This document shows, in pieces, positions 1-5,659 of a stretch of DNA of 5,695 bases (within the stretch, counting starts at the first letter, position 1; the number at the start of each line of letters is the position of its first letter). A program made the translations under genes and the position numbers. Origin of the DNA: Blastocatellia bacterium. Lineage in GTDB: Bacteria > Acidobacteriota > Blastocatellia > Pyrinomonadales > Pyrinomonadaceae. Below the pieces are notes generated by a model that had not been told where the DNA came from, searched no databases, and saw only the letters and a program-made list of their open reading frames with translations. The stretch covers positions 1 through 5,695 of the forward strand of contig PSRF01000004.1 in the NCBI GenBank assembly GCA_003175865.1. Direction: 5' to 3'.

Positions 1-27
1 ATTGAGCTGCATTAACATAAAACGGAC

Positions 28-50
28 AAAAGCACTGACGGAGTCAGCGC
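28..50 (-). terminator. Second copy of the terminator hairpin, behind the duplicated gene tail
   Basis: Same hairpin as at 181-203, 153 bp away, with one base changed (position 34, A instead of G). In the minus-strand RNA the change turns a G-C pair into a G-U wobble, so the 8-bp stem, TCC loop and following TTTT remain. It stands 12 bases after the stop codon of the peptidase-tail remnant, as in the intact gene. Confidence 0.55.
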
Positions 51-62
51 ACTCCAAAACAA

Positions 63-131
63 TTACTTCAGATAAGTACCTAACCAATCCAGCACGGTGT
101 GATACCAGAACTGCGAGTTCTGCGGCTTTAG
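63..131 (-). pseudogene. 3'-end remnant of a duplicated S9 peptidase gene
   Basis: On the minus strand this stretch encodes Leu-Lys-Pro-Gln through Tyr-Leu-Lys and a TAA stop. It matches residues 654-675 of the intact S9 peptidase with one amino-acid change (Thr for Lys672); the other coding differences are synonymous. Nothing upstream of the matched part resembles the peptidase, so there is no catalytic domain and no start: it is only a tail fragment. It could be the leftover of a tandem paralogue or the product of a short duplication through the flanking palindromes. Confidence 0.8.
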
Positions 132-152
132 CCGACTCTGTCGGCGCTTTTT
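131..152 (+). repeat. Inverted copy of the palindromic terminator-like element
   Basis: On the plus strand GCCGAC, loop TCT, GTCGGC is followed by GC and TTTTT. Aligned base by base it matches the minus-strand hairpin at 182-203 except at a few transition positions that keep the stem paired. It is therefore the same element in opposite orientation. No plus-strand gene ends here, so a terminator role is doubtful. Its left end coincides with the point where the duplicated peptidase tail stops matching the intact gene. Confidence 0.6.
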
Positions 153-180
153 CACTGAGCTGCATTAACATAAAACGGAC

Positions 181-203
181 AAAAGCGCTGACGGAGTCAG
201 CGC
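181..203 (-). terminator. Rho-independent-type terminator after the S9 peptidase gene (also a palindromic repeat copy)
   Basis: On the minus strand, 12 bases after the TAA stop, a perfect 8-bp stem GCGCTGAC/GTCAGCGC with a TCC loop is followed at once by TTTT. A second T run comes a few bases later. Position and shape fit an intrinsic terminator for the S9 gene. The same motif recurs at 28-50 and, inverted, at 131-152, so it may be a dispersed palindromic element that happens to serve as a terminator. Confidence 0.7.
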
Positions 204-215
204 ACTCCAAAACAA

Positions 216-2243
216 TTACTTCAGATATTTACCTAACCAATCCAGCACAGTGTGATACCAGAACTGCGAGTTCTGTGGTTTTAAGACCCAATGACCTTCA
301 TCAGGAAACATCAGCATTTTCGAGTCGATACCTTTTCTCTGCAGTGCTGTGAACAATTGCAGGCCTTCACCAAATGGCACCCGGTAATCCAGCTCACTGT
401 GAATTACCAGCATAGGCGTTTTGAAATTGTCGACGAATTTGTGTGGCGACCAACGTTCATACATCGCTGAATTGGTCCACGGCGTTCCCTTGAATTCCCA
501 CTCTGGAAACCAAAGCTCCTCAGTAGCTCCGTACATGCTTGTCAGGTTGTAGACGCCATCGTGCGACACAAGTACCTTGAAGGTGAAGCGCGGATCGTTG
601 TTGTGTCCTTCAATCCAATCAATCATATAGCCGCCATAGCTTGCGCCCGCTGCGCCGATGCGCGTGCGATCGATGTATGGACTTCGGCCCAACACATCCG
701 CAACGCCATTCATGATGTCGACGTAAGGTTTGCCACCCCAGTCACCGCTGATATCGTTCACAAATTTTTGACCGTAGCCGGTTGAACCACGTGGGTTCGG
801 TGCAAAGACAACATATCCCGCATTCGCGAACACTTCCGGATTCCAGCGATACCCCCAGTTATCGTTCCATGCGCTTTGCGGTCCACCATGAATCAAAACA
901 ACCAGCGGATATTTTTTGTTTGGATCGAAATCCGAGGGCTTGACGATAAATCCATGAATCTTAGTTCCGAGGGCGCCGGTCCATTCGATGTCTTCCGCCT
1001 TACTTAGTCTCGACTGAGCGATCAGATCATTATTGATAGTTGTTACTGCCGTTAAGCCAGTTCCGTCGAGATTTGCGCTGTACACTTCCGCGGGAGAAGC
1101 AATCGAACTGGATAAGAAAACCAGCTTCTTGCCGTCCGAGGTGATTTGCAAACCACTCGCAAACAAGTTGCCAAGCAGTTTCTGTGGTACTCCACCGCCG
1201 ACTGGTACACGAAAAATCGGAGCCCTTCCTCGTTCGCCTGCAGTGAAGTACACATAGTTGCCATCGGGAGCTAACGTGATCTCTTCAACCTGCTGGTCGA
1301 AGCCTCTTGTTAGCTCTGTACTTGTTCCGGTCGCCCGGTTGTACGCGATTACGCGCCAGCGATCAGCTTCAAAACCAGGAGTAGCCTGCGAACGGTAAAT
1401 GATGTATTTGCCGTCTTTCGTGTAGACCGGTCCAACGTCATATCCTCCGTTGTTTATTGTGATGTTCTTCGCCTGTGATCCCGAAACTGAAGTGATGTAG
1501 ATGTCGCTGTTGGTCGACGTGGCTTCCACTTTGTCTGGGTTCCCAAGGTACGCAATTTCACGCGAGTCAGGAGAGAAGGCGTAATCGACACCCGTTGCTG
1601 CGCCGTAGGGTGGTGAGTCGAAATCACCCGGTGTGATATCGCGTGCAGCGCCTGTTGTTGTTGCAGCGACAAAGACGTGAGTTCGCTTCACGTCGCGCCA
1701 TTCATTCCAATGTCGGAACAGAAGACGAGTAGTAACATGCGCTTTGACTTTGCTTTTTTCTGCCGCTTCATCCTTTTTTTTGTTGCAATCATCGTCGTTA
1801 CAGTCAGGATAGACGTCTGACGTGAATGCAATCCAATTCCCATCAGGAGACCAAACGGGTGCAGACGCGCCAGTAGAAATTTTCGTTAACTGAATTTTGT
1901 TTTCGCCGTTACTGTCCATCACCCAGATTTGGTTGCTCGTCGTGTAGGCGAGCCTCTTTCCGTCGGGTGACCAGCGCGGAGACGTTGCTGAATGGTCGCC
2001 ATCGGTCAACCTTTTTGGAGTGCCTCCTTTCATTGCGACAACGTAAATCTGATTGACAACTCGGTTGGCGTCCAGGTTGACGTCTCCGATGGTGAGTGCG
2101 AGGTTCTGACCATCAGGTGAGACTTGAGGATCCGCGACTCGTCTGACCTTCATTAGATCTTCGACAGTGTAACCACGATCTTGTGCAATAATTGAGGTAA
2201 TGCCGAGCAAACAAATAGCCACCAGAACGATACTTCGCTTCAT
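216..2243 (-). CDS. Exported S9-family (prolyl oligopeptidase type) serine peptidase, DPP/acylaminoacyl-peptidase-like
   Basis: Predicted 675-residue serine peptidase acting outside the cytoplasm, probably releasing dipeptides or blocked amino acids from short peptides. Residues 1-20 form a signal peptide (MKRS, hydrophobic core, then IIA before Gln21). An N-terminal beta-propeller follows (about 25-400), with TolB/WD40-like blade motifs SPDG at 42, 92 and 132, and variants near 224, 276, 326 and 368. A Cys148/Cys153 pair and a Lys/Glu-rich stretch (about 148-166) lie between blades. The C-terminal alpha/beta-hydrolase domain (about 415-675) has HGGP at 452-455, NPRGSTGYG at 483-491, nucleophile Ser535 in GASYGG, Asp619 and His651 in DEGHW, so the catalytic triad is complete. 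The start is fixed by GAGG seven bases upstream and by the signal peptide, although the frame stays open to 2465. A terminator hairpin follows the stop. The exact S9 subfamily and substrate cannot be read from sequence. Confidence 0.95.
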   Translation of the reverse strand: MKRSIVLVAICLLGITSIIAQDRGYTVEDLMKVRRVADPQVSPDGQNLALTIGDVNLDANRVVNQIYVVAMKGGTPKRLTDGDHSATSPRWSPDGKRLAYTTSNQIWVMDSNGENKIQLTKISTGASAPVWSPDGNWIAFTSDVYPDCNDDDCNKKKDEAAEKSKVKAHVTTRLLFRHWNEWRDVKRTHVFVAATTTGAARDITPGDFDSPPYGAATGVDYAFSPDSREIAYLGNPDKVEATSTNSDIYITSVSGSQAKNITINNGGYDVGPVYTKDGKYIIYRSQATPGFEADRWRVIAYNRATGTSTELTRGFDQQVEEITLAPDGNYVYFTAGERGRAPIFRVPVGGGVPQKLLGNLFASGLQITSDGKKLVFLSSSIASPAEVYSANLDGTGLTAVTTINNDLIAQSRLSKAEDIEWTGALGTKIHGFIVKPSDFDPNKKYPLVVLIHGGPQSAWNDNWGYRWNPEVFANAGYVVFAPNPRGSTGYGQKFVNDISGDWGGKPYVDIMNGVADVLGRSPYIDRTRIGAAGASYGGYMIDWIEGHNNDPRFTFKVLVSHDGVYNLTSMYGATEELWFPEWEFKGTPWTNSAMYERWSPHKFVDNFKTPMLVIHSELDYRVPFGEGLQLFTALQRKGIDSKMLMFPDEGHWVLKPQNSQFWYHTVLDWLGKYLK

Positions 2244-2250
2244 AAAAAGT

Positions 2251-2254
2251 CCTC
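2251..2254 (-). promoter_or_regulatory. Ribosome binding site of the S9 peptidase gene
   Basis: On the minus strand GAGG lies seven bases before the ATG at 2243-2241. It decides the start: the longer open frame reaching 2465 has no such site and would put 74 non-conserved-looking residues in front of a clear signal peptide. Confidence 0.75.
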
Positions 2255-2345
2255 GAATAAAACAATTTTGAGTGTTTGGGAAAGCATTTGCATTATTACA
2301 CCAAACCGAATCAAGCGCACGTGAGTCAAGGTCTCTCGGTATTAA

Positions 2346-2400
2346 CTCCGTGGCCTCTGTGTCATGGTCGTGAACTAAAACTAACCGCGGAGACACGGAG
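2346..2400. repeat. Imperfect inverted repeat of the GGAGACACGGAG type
   Basis: The left arm at 2346-2362 (CTCCGTGGCCTCTGTGT) and the right arm at 2385-2400 (CCGCGGAGACACGGAG) are complementary over most of their length, allowing one bulged base and G-U pairs. The loop is 22 bases. Sequences of this flavour (cacagag / ggagacacggag) are, from memory, common as dispersed intergenic repeats in environmental bacterial genomes. I cannot confirm a family here. Confidence 0.55.
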
Positions 2401-2422
2401 CACATAGAGAAGCACATAGAAA
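2399..2422 (+). repeat. 12-bp direct repeat next to the inverted repeat
   Basis: AGCACATAGAGA (2399-2410) is followed directly by AGCACATAGAAA (2411-2422), identical at 11 of 12 positions. It abuts the right arm of the inverted repeat and appears to belong to the same intergenic element. Confidence 0.6.
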
Positions 2423-2427
2423 CTACG

Positions 2428-2457
2428 TTGACATTTCTCGAGCCTCCGTCGGAAATT
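2428..2457 (+). promoter_or_regulatory. Possible promoter of the acyltransferase gene
   Basis: A consensus -35 TTGACA lies at 2428-2433. At 17-18 bases spacing the -10 would be GGAAAT or GAAATT (2451-2457), a poor match. Transcription would start at about 2463-2465, essentially at the ATG, which would make the message leaderless and fits the absence of a good ribosome binding site. The weak -10 keeps this tentative. Confidence 0.3.
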
Positions 2458-2464
2458 ACATCCA

Positions 2465-3805
2465 ATGATCCGACGAATCATTGTGGCGGTCGTGAGATTT
2501 GCGCTGCGCATCTACTTCAAACAAATTGAGATTGTCGGTCTCGAGAATGTTTCACTCGAATCGCCGGTCATTTTCGTGCTTAACCACCCCAACGCCCTTG
2601 TCGATCCCGTCTTTCTTCTTTGTCTGGCGCCTCGTCGTGTTTCGTTTTTAGCAAAGGCTCCGTTATTCCGCATGCCAGTCCTTGGGTTCTTCGTGCGTGC
2701 CATGGACTCATTGCCGGTTTATCGTCGGCAGGACGAAGGTGAAGACGTATCAAAGAACGAAGAAACATTCATTGCAGCGCGAAAGCTGTTGGCGCGGGGT
2801 GGAACTATCGGAATCTGTCCCGAAGGAGTGTCACACGATGCGCCGGGTCTCAAACCGATTAAGACTGGAGCTGCTCGCATCTCGCTAGCTGCGGTGTCGA
2901 CTCACGAAGTTTCGGACTTGAAGATTGTGCCTGCGGGTCTCTATTACACTTCGAAGACGCACTTTCGAAGTTCGGCGCTGCTCTATTTTGGTAAACCGAT
3001 TGGTGTTGAACCGGTTAAGTTGGAACCAGACGGTTCGGTGCCACGCGATGCTGCGAAGGAGTTGTCCGCCAAGATCGAATTATCTCTACGAGAAGTAATT
3101 CTCGATGCACAACACGAAGAACAACTAATAACCATTTCTCGTGCGGAACGGATCTTTTCTTCAGACGAGGAGAGCGGTATGAGCGATAGTCTGGCCGATG
3201 AGTTATTACTGCAACAACGTTTTGTTAAAGCCTACTCAACATTGCAGTCGCAACAGCCGGAACGGCTGCGCAAGTTAGAAGTGAGAATGATTCGTTTCGA
3301 AGAGGAGCTTCGACAATCGAATGTCGAGCCGGACGAACTTGCGGCGCCAAAATCAACCTTTGATGTCTTTGCTGCCATCGTGAGACGCACGTTGCTATTT
3401 ATGCTGATGCTGGGACCAGCGATAATCGGCACTTTGGTTCACTTTCCCGCCTATCGTCTCGGAGGTTATCTAGCTACGCGGTTGTCGAGAGACTCTGAAG
3501 ACATGATATCGACAATAAAGATCATGTCGGCCATGCTTTTGTTTCCGATCACCTGGGTGTTAGCTGCACTACTTGTCTATTTTTTGTTTGGATTGATCCC
3601 GGGGACAGTGGCATTGTTTGTGCTGCCGGTTTGCGGATATATCGCTGTGTTGTTCTTCGAAGAACTTGATCAGTCTTTGGGGGGACTACGAGTGTTAACC
3701 TACTTCCTGACGCGAAGAAGGTTCTTCATTCGACTGATTGCGGAGCGAAAGGCGATCAGAAATGAAATTCTGGCGTTGGGCAAGGAAAGTCCCGTGGGCG
3801 AATAG
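2465..3805 (+). CDS. PlsC/GPAT-type glycerolipid acyltransferase with C-terminal membrane domain
   Basis: 446-residue protein that probably transfers a fatty acyl group to glycerol-3-phosphate or lysophosphatidate in membrane phospholipid synthesis. The acyltransferase domain (about 15-215) shows NHPNALVDP, with His41 and Asp47 separated by five residues rather than the usual four. That is the variant I know from the yeast Gat1/Gat2-like branch. It is followed by a GFFVRAMDSLPVYRR block (74-88), CPEG (118-121) with GLKPIKTGAA after it, and VPAGLYY (155-161). Residues 210-295 are a charged, helical linker. Hydrophobic segments near 306-326, 353-378 and 380-398 should anchor it in the inner membrane. 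This is longer than a minimal PlsC (about 240 residues). The next in-frame Met is residue 70, inside the catalytic domain, so the ATG at 2465 is the start, although no strong Shine-Dalgarno is visible. It is divergent from the S9 gene and convergent with the GntR gene. Acyl acceptor and acyl donor are unknown. Confidence 0.9.
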   Translation: MIRRIIVAVVRFALRIYFKQIEIVGLENVSLESPVIFVLNHPNALVDPVFLLCLAPRRVSFLAKAPLFRMPVLGFFVRAMDSLPVYRRQDEGEDVSKNEETFIAARKLLARGGTIGICPEGVSHDAPGLKPIKTGAARISLAAVSTHEVSDLKIVPAGLYYTSKTHFRSSALLYFGKPIGVEPVKLEPDGSVPRDAAKELSAKIELSLREVILDAQHEEQLITISRAERIFSSDEESGMSDSLADELLLQQRFVKAYSTLQSQQPERLRKLEVRMIRFEEELRQSNVEPDELAAPKSTFDVFAAIVRRTLLFMLMLGPAIIGTLVHFPAYRLGGYLATRLSRDSEDMISTIKIMSAMLLFPITWVLAALLVYFLFGLIPGTVALFVLPVCGYIAVLFFEELDQSLGGLRVLTYFLTRRRFFIRLIAERKAIRNEILALGKESPVGE

Positions 3806-3838
3806 AACCGTGGCTTTTCAGCGTTCAGGATTGTGTTC

Positions 3839-3863
3839 GCTAAGGGGGAACCCCTGTCTTAGC
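3839..3863. terminator. Hairpin in the convergent gap (possible bidirectional terminator)
   Basis: GCTAAG (3839-3844) pairs with CTTAGC (3858-3863), and GGGG (3845-3848) with CCCC (3851-3854), leaving an AA turn and a TGT bulge. It lies between the 3' ends of the acyltransferase (3805) and the GntR gene (3878), where a shared terminator is expected. Neither strand has a T run behind it, so an intrinsic mechanism is not clear. Confidence 0.45.
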
Positions 3864-3877
3864 TTCCCGTCCGACGA

Positions 3878-4183
3878 TTACTTCTTCCGCGCCTTGCTGC
3901 TTTTCGAAGTCTTACTCGATGTCCTCTTCCTCGCGTTATTTGATGACCTAACGCTTCGACCCTTTCGACCTTCGCTACGGATTTTGCCCGCATCCATCAA
4001 CTGCTCGTAAGCCCCACGAACGACATTCCGTGCCACCTTGAGCGAGTTGGCCAACTCGCGTTCACTCGGAAGAAGAGTTCCTACCGCCAGGTCTCCTGCC
4101 TCAATCAACGCATTGAGTTGTTCTCTTATCTGTCGAGTCATCGACTCCGGTCGTTTGCGATTTACACGAACGTTTAGTTTCAC
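3878..4183 (-). CDS. Small GntR-family winged-helix DNA-binding protein with basic tail
   Basis: 101-residue predicted cytoplasmic DNA-binding protein. Residues about 13-78 follow the GntR winged-helix pattern: MTRQIREQLNALIEAGDL, then LPSERELANSLKVARNVVRGAYEQL with the helix-turn-helix around 40-62, then the wing GKIRSEGRKGRSV. Known GntR regulators carry a ligand-binding or aminotransferase-like domain after this; here there is none. Residues 77-101 are 10 Lys/Arg and 8 Ser with no acidic residue, like a histone-H1 or nucleoid-protein tail. The start is GTG at 4183-4181, supported by AGGAG eight bases upstream. It lies 130 bp downstream of the DmpA-like gene on the same strand but has its own promoter, and faces the acyltransferase gene. 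Targets are unknown. It may be a YtrA-like short repressor or a DNA-compacting protein. Confidence 0.85.
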   Translation of the reverse strand: MKLNVRVNRKRPESMTRQIREQLNALIEAGDLAVGTLLPSERELANSLKVARNVVRGAYEQLMDAGKIRSEGRKGRSVRSSNNARKRTSSKTSKSSKARKK

Positions 4184-4191
4184 TCTTTCAG

Positions 4192-4196
4192 CTCCT
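4192..4196 (-). promoter_or_regulatory. Ribosome binding site of the small GntR gene
   Basis: AGGAG on the minus strand, eight bases before a GTG start codon. It is the strongest Shine-Dalgarno in the window and supports the GTG over any internal ATG. Confidence 0.75.
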
Positions 4197-4225
4197 GTTA
4201 TCAGATTGTGCGGGGGAATGCCGCG

Positions 4226-4254
4226 ATTCTATGCAGCGGTAGCACGAGTGTCAA
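4226..4254 (-). promoter_or_regulatory. Strong sigma-70-type promoter of the small GntR gene
   Basis: On the minus strand TTGACA (4254-4249) and TAGAAT (4231-4226) are separated by exactly 17 bases: six of six and five of six to consensus. Predicted transcription start is near 4219, giving a leader of about 36 bases that contains the AGGAG. It is the best promoter match in the window and implies that the gene does not depend on read-through from the DmpA-like gene. Confidence 0.7.
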
Positions 4255-4302
4255 ACAACTTATCGGTTGAGTATGAAAAGGTTAGACCACCGTGAAGTTG
4301 TT
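4254..4302. repeat. 8-bp inverted repeat upstream of the GntR promoter
   Basis: AACAACTT (4254-4261) and AAGTTGTT (4295-4302) are perfect inverted copies separated by 33 bases, between the DmpA-like stop codon and the GntR gene. One arm touches the -35 box. It could be a pair of operator half-sites, a long-loop hairpin behind the DmpA-like gene, or chance. Confidence 0.35.
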
Positions 4303-4313
4303 GTGATACAGCG

Positions 4314-5513
4314 TCAACGGTCCACCCTCAGCAATCCATGTTTGCGAAGAATTTCTAGAGTACGGTCCAATGGTAGCGCCTCGACCGTGTGACCCTTGCT
4401 GGTTGTAGTCTTGGAGCGGAACAATGAGTTGTAAATTGCTTCCTCGGTCGACTCGATGACCCCGAGAAATAAAGGTGACATGGAATCGTTGTGAACTGAT
4501 TTTATGTCTCGCGAACCATTTCGGTTGGCTTGAGTCGCGGGACGAATTCGATTCTCAACAGCCGTTGAGAAAGCGATTACATAATCGCCACTGCCATTGC
4601 TGCCTGCTGCGCCCGTCCTGGCGAGGCCCATGATCCCTCTGGCGGCCATTCGCTCGAGATTGCGGGCGTCGACCGGCGCGTCGGTAGCGACAATGATGAT
4701 GATCGACCCGTCCGGATTGTTTGTTGGTGGATTGGGCGCGAGTTCGTTTTGCAAATAATAACGACCGAGCTCCTGACCGACTGGTGCGCCGTTGATTGTG
4801 AGTATGCCGCCAAAGTTTGACTGTACCAGGACTCCGACCGTGTAACCGCCAAGGCTTGCAGGTAACTTCCTTGATGAAGTGCCTATTCCTCCCTTGAATC
4901 CAAACGCGACTGTACCTGTACCAGCGCCTACACACCCTTCTTCGACAGGGCCGGTGTGCGCGTTCTTAATTGCGGAGGCGACATCTTCCTGAGTGACGTG
5001 ACGCCCGCGAATGTCATTTAAATAACCGTCATTCGTTTCAGCGACTACAGCATTGACTGACTGCACGTCCTCATTGCCTGGTAACGAAAGCATGTAGCTG
5101 AGCACTGCGTCGCCGACCTGCGGTACGCTCAATGTTGACGTTAAGAGAATCGGTGTTTCAATCTCGCCAAGTTCGTTGACCTGGGTTGAACCCATCAACT
5201 TGCCAAACCCATTACCAACAAAAATTGCTCCCGGCACTTTCTCACGGAACAGATTTCCGGCGTGAGGCAAGATAGCGGTGACGCCAGTTCGAATGTTGTC
5301 TCCGCGGATAATCGTTGTGTGTCCAACAAGCACACCGTTGACGTCGGTGATTGTGTTGAGCGGACCGGGTGGAAGAATGCCGACTTTGATTCCAACGTCG
5401 CGTACGCGCGGTCTGTTTTCGGTGGAAGTAGTCACAGGGGTGTTTTTTTGGCTGATGGTGACTGAAGAGATGATTAGCAGGACAGCGATTAGTGCAACTA
5501 GCTTGACGATCAT
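4314..5513 (-). CDS. Exported DmpA-like self-processing aminopeptidase (P1/S58 family)
   Basis: 399-residue precursor of an N-terminal-nucleophile aminopeptidase, close in length to DmpA (about 375). DmpA cleaves itself at a Gly-Ser bond, freeing the Ser as catalytic nucleophile, and releases N-terminal D- or L-amino acids. Here the matching bond is Gly269-Ser270 in PDGSIIIIVATDAP, giving a chain of 269 residues (less signal peptide) and one of 130. Other family-like blocks are RVRDVGIKVGILPPGPLNTITDVNG (36-60), GVTAILPH (77-84), ETNDGYLNDIRGR (159-171), GAGTGTVAFGFKGGIG (196-211), VLVQSNFGG (228-236) and RMAARGIMGLARTG (288-301). Residues 1-21 are a signal-type hydrophobic segment, so it is probably periplasmic or secreted. 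The ATG at 5513 starts the signal segment. An upstream TTG at 5564 is possible but overlaps the putative -35 box. No clear Shine-Dalgarno is seen. D- versus L- or beta-peptide preference cannot be inferred. Confidence 0.93.
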   Translation of the reverse strand: MIVKLVALIAVLLIISSVTISQKNTPVTTSTENRPRVRDVGIKVGILPPGPLNTITDVNGVLVGHTTIIRGDNIRTGVTAILPHAGNLFREKVPGAIFVGNGFGKLMGSTQVNELGEIETPILLTSTLSVPQVGDAVLSYMLSLPGNEDVQSVNAVVAETNDGYLNDIRGRHVTQEDVASAIKNAHTGPVEEGCVGAGTGTVAFGFKGGIGTSSRKLPASLGGYTVGVLVQSNFGGILTINGAPVGQELGRYYLQNELAPNPPTNNPDGSIIIIVATDAPVDARNLERMAARGIMGLARTGAAGSNGSGDYVIAFSTAVENRIRPATQANRNGSRDIKSVHNDSMSPLFLGVIESTEEAIYNSLFRSKTTTSKGHTVEALPLDRTLEILRKHGLLRVDR

Positions 5514-5535
5514 ATGTTGTCTTAGACGACTAGGG

Positions 5536-5564
5536 TTATTAGATGAGTACTTGTAAGCCCTCAA
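5536..5564 (-). promoter_or_regulatory. Candidate promoter of the DmpA-like gene
   Basis: On the minus strand TTGAGG (5564-5559) and TAATAA (5541-5536) are 17 bases apart. The match is moderate (four and three of six). Transcription would begin near 5529, about 16 bases before the ATG, leaving no room for a typical ribosome binding site, and none is seen. Confidence 0.35.
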
Positions 5565-5659
5565 TTAGATCCCAGAGCACTAGTGACGGGTAGTAGCTGT
5601 CATTCAGCTTCCAAAGTTTGGGTCACGTCGTTAGACCTAAAAAGCGTTTGCTCGCCTTT

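Larger units (their letters stand above)
3..283. repeat. Partial tandem duplication, period 153 bp
   Basis: Positions 3-130 match 156-283 at 122 of 128 bases, with differences at 34, 75, 76, 96, 123 and 126 of the first copy. Each copy contains, in minus-strand order, the last codons of the S9 peptidase, the stop, a terminator hairpin and about 45 bp of downstream DNA. The spacer at 131-155 carries the inverted hairpin. The duplication may extend beyond the left window edge. Confidence 0.9.
2244..2464. promoter_or_regulatory. Divergent intergenic region between the S9 peptidase and the acyltransferase
   Basis: This 221-bp gap must hold the start signals for both flanking genes. On the plus strand a perfect -35 TTGACA lies at 2428-2433. 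On the minus strand TTGACT (2319-2314) and an AT-rich TGTAATAAT lie 25 bases apart, which is too far for a normal promoter, so the S9 promoter is not assigned. CACGTG at 2308-2313 sits between two direct TCAAG copies. The rest is taken up by the repeats listed separately. The minus-strand frame is open across the gap, but no coding signal supports translation. Confidence 0.6.

Noticed and set aside
2..352. Plus-strand 116-residue open frame with an internally repeated protein sequence
   Set aside because: It exists because the 153-bp duplication is a multiple of three and the frame happens to lack stops. It runs antisense to the S9 peptidase end, starts at the window edge with TTG, and has no recognisable domain.
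2288..2319. Minus-strand promoter TTGACT ... TAATAAT for the S9 gene
   Set aside because: The boxes are 25 bases apart, too far for a sigma-70 promoter, and no better-spaced partner for either box is visible.
2244..2465. N-terminal extension of the S9 peptidase by 74 residues
   Set aside because: The frame is open, but the extension crosses intergenic repeats and would precede a clear signal peptide. The internal ATG at 2243 has a good GAGG Shine-Dalgarno.
3738..4010. Plus-strand 90-residue open frame across the convergent gap
   Set aside because: It overlaps the acyltransferase end in another frame and is antisense to the GntR tail. Its Leu/Phe/Asp composition is the complement of the Lys/Ser-rich tail codons.
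4555..4935. Minus-strand 126-residue frame inside the DmpA-like gene
   Set aside because: It is a shifted-frame shadow, rich in Arg, Ser and Trp with no domain pattern, fully inside a well-supported gene on the same strand.
5514..5564. TTG start of the DmpA-like gene, adding 17 residues
   Set aside because: No ribosome binding site precedes it, the added residues are polar and would mask the signal segment, and the TTG falls in the putative -35 box.
5584..5626. Short dyads GTGAC/GTCAC, AGCTG/CAGCT and CCAAAGTTTGG upstream of the DmpA-like gene
   Set aside because: Each arm is only 5 bp and the nested pairing needs large unpaired loops. They are compatible with chance and too weak to list as an operator or RNA structure.
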